DNA of 17,896 bases from Chloroflexota bacterium. GTDB taxonomy: Bacteria > Chloroflexota > Anaerolineae > Anaerolineales > UBA4823. How positions within the stretch are numbered: the first letter of the stretch is position 1; each line of letters opens with the position of its first letter. Shown one piece after another: positions 16,163-17,896 of the stretch. The stretch lies in NCBI GenBank assembly GCA_012798185.1, contig JAAZNS010000047.1, positions 1 through 17,896 on the forward strand, read 5' to 3'. The translations under genes and the position numbers were made by a program. Below the pieces are notes generated by a model. It did no database searches, was not told the origin of the DNA, and saw only the letters and a list, made by a program, of their open reading frames with translations.

Positions 16163-16171
16163 ATTATACCA
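16163..16171 (-). promoter_or_regulatory. Candidate alaS promoter (extended -10)
   Basis: On the minus strand TGGTATAAT (16171-16163) is an extended -10 element with a perfect TATAAT. The -35 position is A/T only and does not match consensus, but an extended -10 can do without it. The leader to the ATG at 16104 would be about 52 bases. A second possibility farther upstream is TTGAAC (16240-16235), an 18-base spacer and TAGAAT (16216-16211). Confidence 0.55.
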
Positions 16172-16186
16172 AGGAGATAATTTATT

Positions 16187-16289
16187 AAAATAGAAATAAT
16201 GAAATACTTTATTCTATTTTTGCATTGAATAAAAGTTCAATGCAACTTTATGATAAAGATACCGTAATATAAATTGATTGATATATTAC
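16187..16289. repeat. Four consecutive inverted repeats upstream of alaS
   Basis: Dyad A: AAAATAGAA (16187-16195) with TTCTATTTT (16212-16220). Dyad B: TTGCATTGAA (16220-16229) with TTCAATGCAA (16236-16245), a perfect 10-bp stem with a 6-base loop. Dyad C: CTTTAT (16246-16251), G, ATAAAG (16253-16258). Dyad D: GTAATAT (16264-16270) with ATATTAC (16283-16289). All arms are perfect, and the units abut or nearly abut. A copy of CTTTAT also occurs at 16207. No T-run follows B in either direction, so it is unlikely to be a terminator. Operators or a structured transcript are possible. Confidence 0.7.
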
Positions 16290-16524
16290 TTAACTTCGAT
16301 TAAATATTATTTCACATTTCGCAATTGAAATGAAAACCATTGGCAATGAATTTCCTGAATCGCAAATTATATTGAGTATTTATTAAATAACTAATAGGTA
16401 ATGAACTATTGAGAATGCCTTTTTTGAATGTTCAATAAATTTCTTTAAAAAGCCTTTTCACATTCTATAAATTACGGCAGTATTTTTAGAGCGCTCAAAA
16501 TCACTTTGTGTTAGGCATCTGAGA

Positions 16525-16530
16525 TATAAT
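16525..16530 (+). promoter_or_regulatory. Candidate -10 element for the glycosyltransferase gene
   Basis: A perfect TATAAT lies 52 bases before the chosen ATG. The matching -35 window (about 16502-16507, CACTTT) is poor. A near-palindrome centred on GAGCGCTC (16489-16496) sits just upstream, where an activator could make up for the weak -35. Confidence 0.4.
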
Positions 16531-16581
16531 ATTAATTGGTGAACGATTAGGTTGAGTGCTTTTAAAAATCGGAGTAATGAA

Positions 16582-17334
16582 ATGGGACTATATTCATCTC
16601 AACAGATCGACACGAAACCAATTTTTATTCTCTCGCCTACTGCGTCGGTAATCATTCCAGCATATAACGAGGAACGGAGAATATCCAGCGTAATCAATGT
16701 GGTTCGAGATACTGCATTTATCAGTGAAATCATTATTGTCGATGATGGGTCAAGAGATCGAACAGGTGAAATTGCTCGGGAAGCGGCTAGTATTGATTCA
16801 CGGATCAAACTCGTCTCACACCCCACTAATCTTGGCAAAGGGCAGGCAGTTTTCAGCGGCGCCCGTATATGCAGGAATTCGATCATTATTACCCTGGATG
16901 CCGATTTGGTTGGATTAACTGCTGAACACATTTTTAATTTAGTCAAACCAGTGATGGAATCGAAAACTGATATGAGTCTAGGTATTTTTAGGGGCGGTAA
17001 ATTGGCTTCAGATTTAAGTCATTGGGCTACTCCCTGGCTGACTGGTCAACGATGCTTTCGACTAAGTATGTTACGGTACATCAACATGGATGCTGCTGCT
17101 GGCTATGGGTTTGAAACGGCAATGACCGTAGCTGCTAAACAGCAAGATTGGCGTTGCCAGCAAATATTCTGGCGCGGCGTTTCACATCCACCCAGTGAAT
17201 TTCATCGCGGGCGATTGCGGGGAATTGTTACACGAGCAAAAATGTATACTCAAATTTTACGCGCCTGGTATATTGCCAACAGCAAGCATTGGATTGGGAA
17301 GCACCTGAGAATACCGATGGAATTTCATCTATAA
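16582..17334 (+). CDS. Family 2 glycosyltransferase (GT-A fold)
   Basis: 250 residues from the ATG at 16582, which has GGAG seven bases upstream; an in-frame TTG at 16552 is less likely. The nucleotide-sugar site is complete: 'SVIIPAYNEE', 'EIIIVDDGSRDRT', 'NLGKGQAVFSGA', and the metal-binding DxD in 'ITLDADL'. The later 'ATPWLTGQRCFR' and 'GYGFETAMTVAA' stretches match polyprenyl-phosphate sugar transferases of the DPM1 and glucosyl-phosphoglycerate synthase-like type. There is no C-terminal membrane helix, so it is probably cytoplasmic or peripheral. The sugar donor and acceptor cannot be read from the sequence. The next gene begins 12 bases downstream, suggesting an operon. Confidence 0.88.
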   Translation: MGLYSSQQIDTKPIFILSPTASVIIPAYNEERRISSVINVVRDTAFISEIIIVDDGSRDRTGEIAREAASIDSRIKLVSHPTNLGKGQAVFSGARICRNSIIITLDADLVGLTAEHIFNLVKPVMESKTDMSLGIFRGGKLASDLSHWATPWLTGQRCFRLSMLRYINMDAAAGYGFETAMTVAAKQQDWRCQQIFWRGVSHPPSEFHRGRLRGIVTRAKMYTQILRAWYIANSKHWIGKHLRIPMEFHL

Positions 17335-17346
17335 GTAATGGGATAA

Positions 17347-17896
17347 TTGAATACCATTCAACGCCGTTTTCTGTATTTTGCTGTTTTTGCTAATGGGATC
17401 ACAACCCTGGCAATCGAGATGACAGCTTCTCGCTTGTTAGGCAATGTATTTGGTACCAGTAATTTAGTATGGTCGTGTATCATTGGTTTGATACTGGTTT
17501 ACCTTGCAGCAGGATATTTCTTTGGCGGCCGCTGGGCAGACCGCTCTCCGCATCTTCATACCCTTTATTCGATATTGGCTTGGGGTGCTTTCACTGCTGG
17601 ATTGATCCCCATTTGCTCACAACCCGTGCTGCGTTTAGCTGCTAATGCATTCGATGAGTTATCGATAGGCATTTTAGCGGGGTCGTTCGTAACCGTGCTT
17701 GTACTTTTCAGCATACCTGTGACCCTATTAGGTGTCATATCCCCGTTTGCTATTCGGTTGGCTATCGAAGGGCAGGAGAACAGCGGCAAGATATCCGGAC
17801 AAATTTATGCCATCTCTACGGCTGGGTCATTCCTGGGGACATTTCTCCCCACATTATTACTTATACCCTTAATTGGTACAGCGCGCACTTTCCTCA
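17347..17896 (+). CDS. Spermidine-synthase-like polytopic membrane protein, N-terminal part (right edge cut)
   Basis: The frame starts at TTG 17347, directly after an in-frame TAA, and is open to the end of the window (183 residues). The next ATG (17407) would cut into the first membrane helix, so TTG is the best start, although its ribosome site (GGGA, three bases away) is weak. The translation has alternating hydrophobic helices with the family pattern 'LAIEMTASRLLGNVFGTSNL', 'AAGYFFGGRWADRSP' and 'ISPFAIRLA', typical of membrane proteins whose C-terminal part is a spermidine-synthase-like methyltransferase fold. That catalytic half is outside the window, so polyamine synthesis should not be assumed. 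It follows the glycosyltransferase by 12 bases. Confidence 0.8.
   Translation, partial: MNTIQRRFLYFAVFANGITTLAIEMTASRLLGNVFGTSNLVWSCIIGLILVYLAAGYFFGGRWADRSPHLHTLYSILAWGAFTAGLIPICSQPVLRLAANAFDELSIGILAGSFVTVLVLFSIPVTLLGVISPFAIRLAIEGQENSGKISGQIYAISTAGSFLGTFLPTLLLIPLIGTARTFL

Larger units (their letters stand above)
16105..16581. other. AT-rich divergent intergenic region
   Basis: 477 bases separate alaS (-) from the glycosyltransferase gene (+). I see no credible coding frame. Of the 60 bases 16201-16260 only 13 are G or C, and of 16261-16320 only 12, far below the flanking genes. The region holds candidate promoters for both genes at its two ends, four adjoining inverted repeats in the alaS half (16187-16289), a CATTG-G-CAATG dyad at 16338-16348 and a GAGCGCTC palindrome at 16489-16496. 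I found no DnaA-box cluster and no T-box riboswitch consensus. Confidence 0.8.

Noticed and set aside
16105..16300. T-box or other riboswitch in the alaS leader
   Set aside because: No AGGGTGGNACCGCG-like T-box sequence, no terminator with T-run, and the predicted leader is only about 50 bases.
16129..16551. Replication origin in the AT-rich region
   Set aside because: No TTATCCACA-type DnaA boxes were seen on either strand, and dnaA/dnaN/gyr genes are not adjacent.

Overview
The window reads as a chromosomal housekeeping stretch from a bacterium of the phylum Chloroflexota, most likely class Anaerolineae. That placement is an inference from gene content: a membrane-anchored protein with a phage baseplate-J-like fold, the multi-spanning protein with a TPR tail, the SH3 lipoprotein and the membrane-embedded spermidine-synthase-like protein are of types I associate with that group. 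No rRNA or other decisive marker is present. Coding DNA is of moderate GC and packed tightly on both strands. I see no insertion sequence, prophage, CRISPR array, tRNA or rRNA.

Layout, left to right. (1) Positions 1-726 hold the 3' part of tilS (+), which converges on a Xer-like tyrosine recombinase (-, 790-1689) that keeps its fold but has lost most catalytic residues. The recombinase is served by a perfect-consensus sigma70 promoter at 1732-1760. (2) An HD-domain hydrolase and a DUF218/SanA-type membrane protein form a two-gene minus-strand unit with an ATGA overlap (1783-3014). (3) Divergent from these, folC (3083-4459), lon (4537-7122) and an SH3-domain lipoprotein (7098-8075, overlapping the end of lon) run on the plus strand. 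(4) A long minus-strand run comprises alaS (13360-16104), a GT-C-like polytopic protein with TPRs (11313-13346), the baseplate-J-like membrane protein (9776-11293), ruvX (9251-9673) and mltG (8083-9225), in transcription order. alaS-ruvX-mltG is a familiar neighbourhood in other bacteria; here two envelope-type genes sit inside it. (5) A very AT-rich divergent intergenic region (16105-16581) carries four inverted repeats in a row, and then come a family 2 glycosyltransferase (16582-17334) and the start of a spermidine-synthase-like polytopic protein that runs off the right edge.

Functionally the window combines tRNA maturation and charging (tilS, alaS, with RuvX in rRNA processing), folate metabolism (folC), protein quality control (lon) and cell-envelope work (mltG, SanA-like, GT-C, GT2, lipoprotein). 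mltG implies that the cell makes peptidoglycan.

I found no convincing new multi-gene system. The items most worth a second look are the catalytically degenerate recombinase with its very strong promoter, the back-to-back dyad cluster between alaS and the GT2 gene, and the two unusual membrane proteins embedded between alaS and ruvX.
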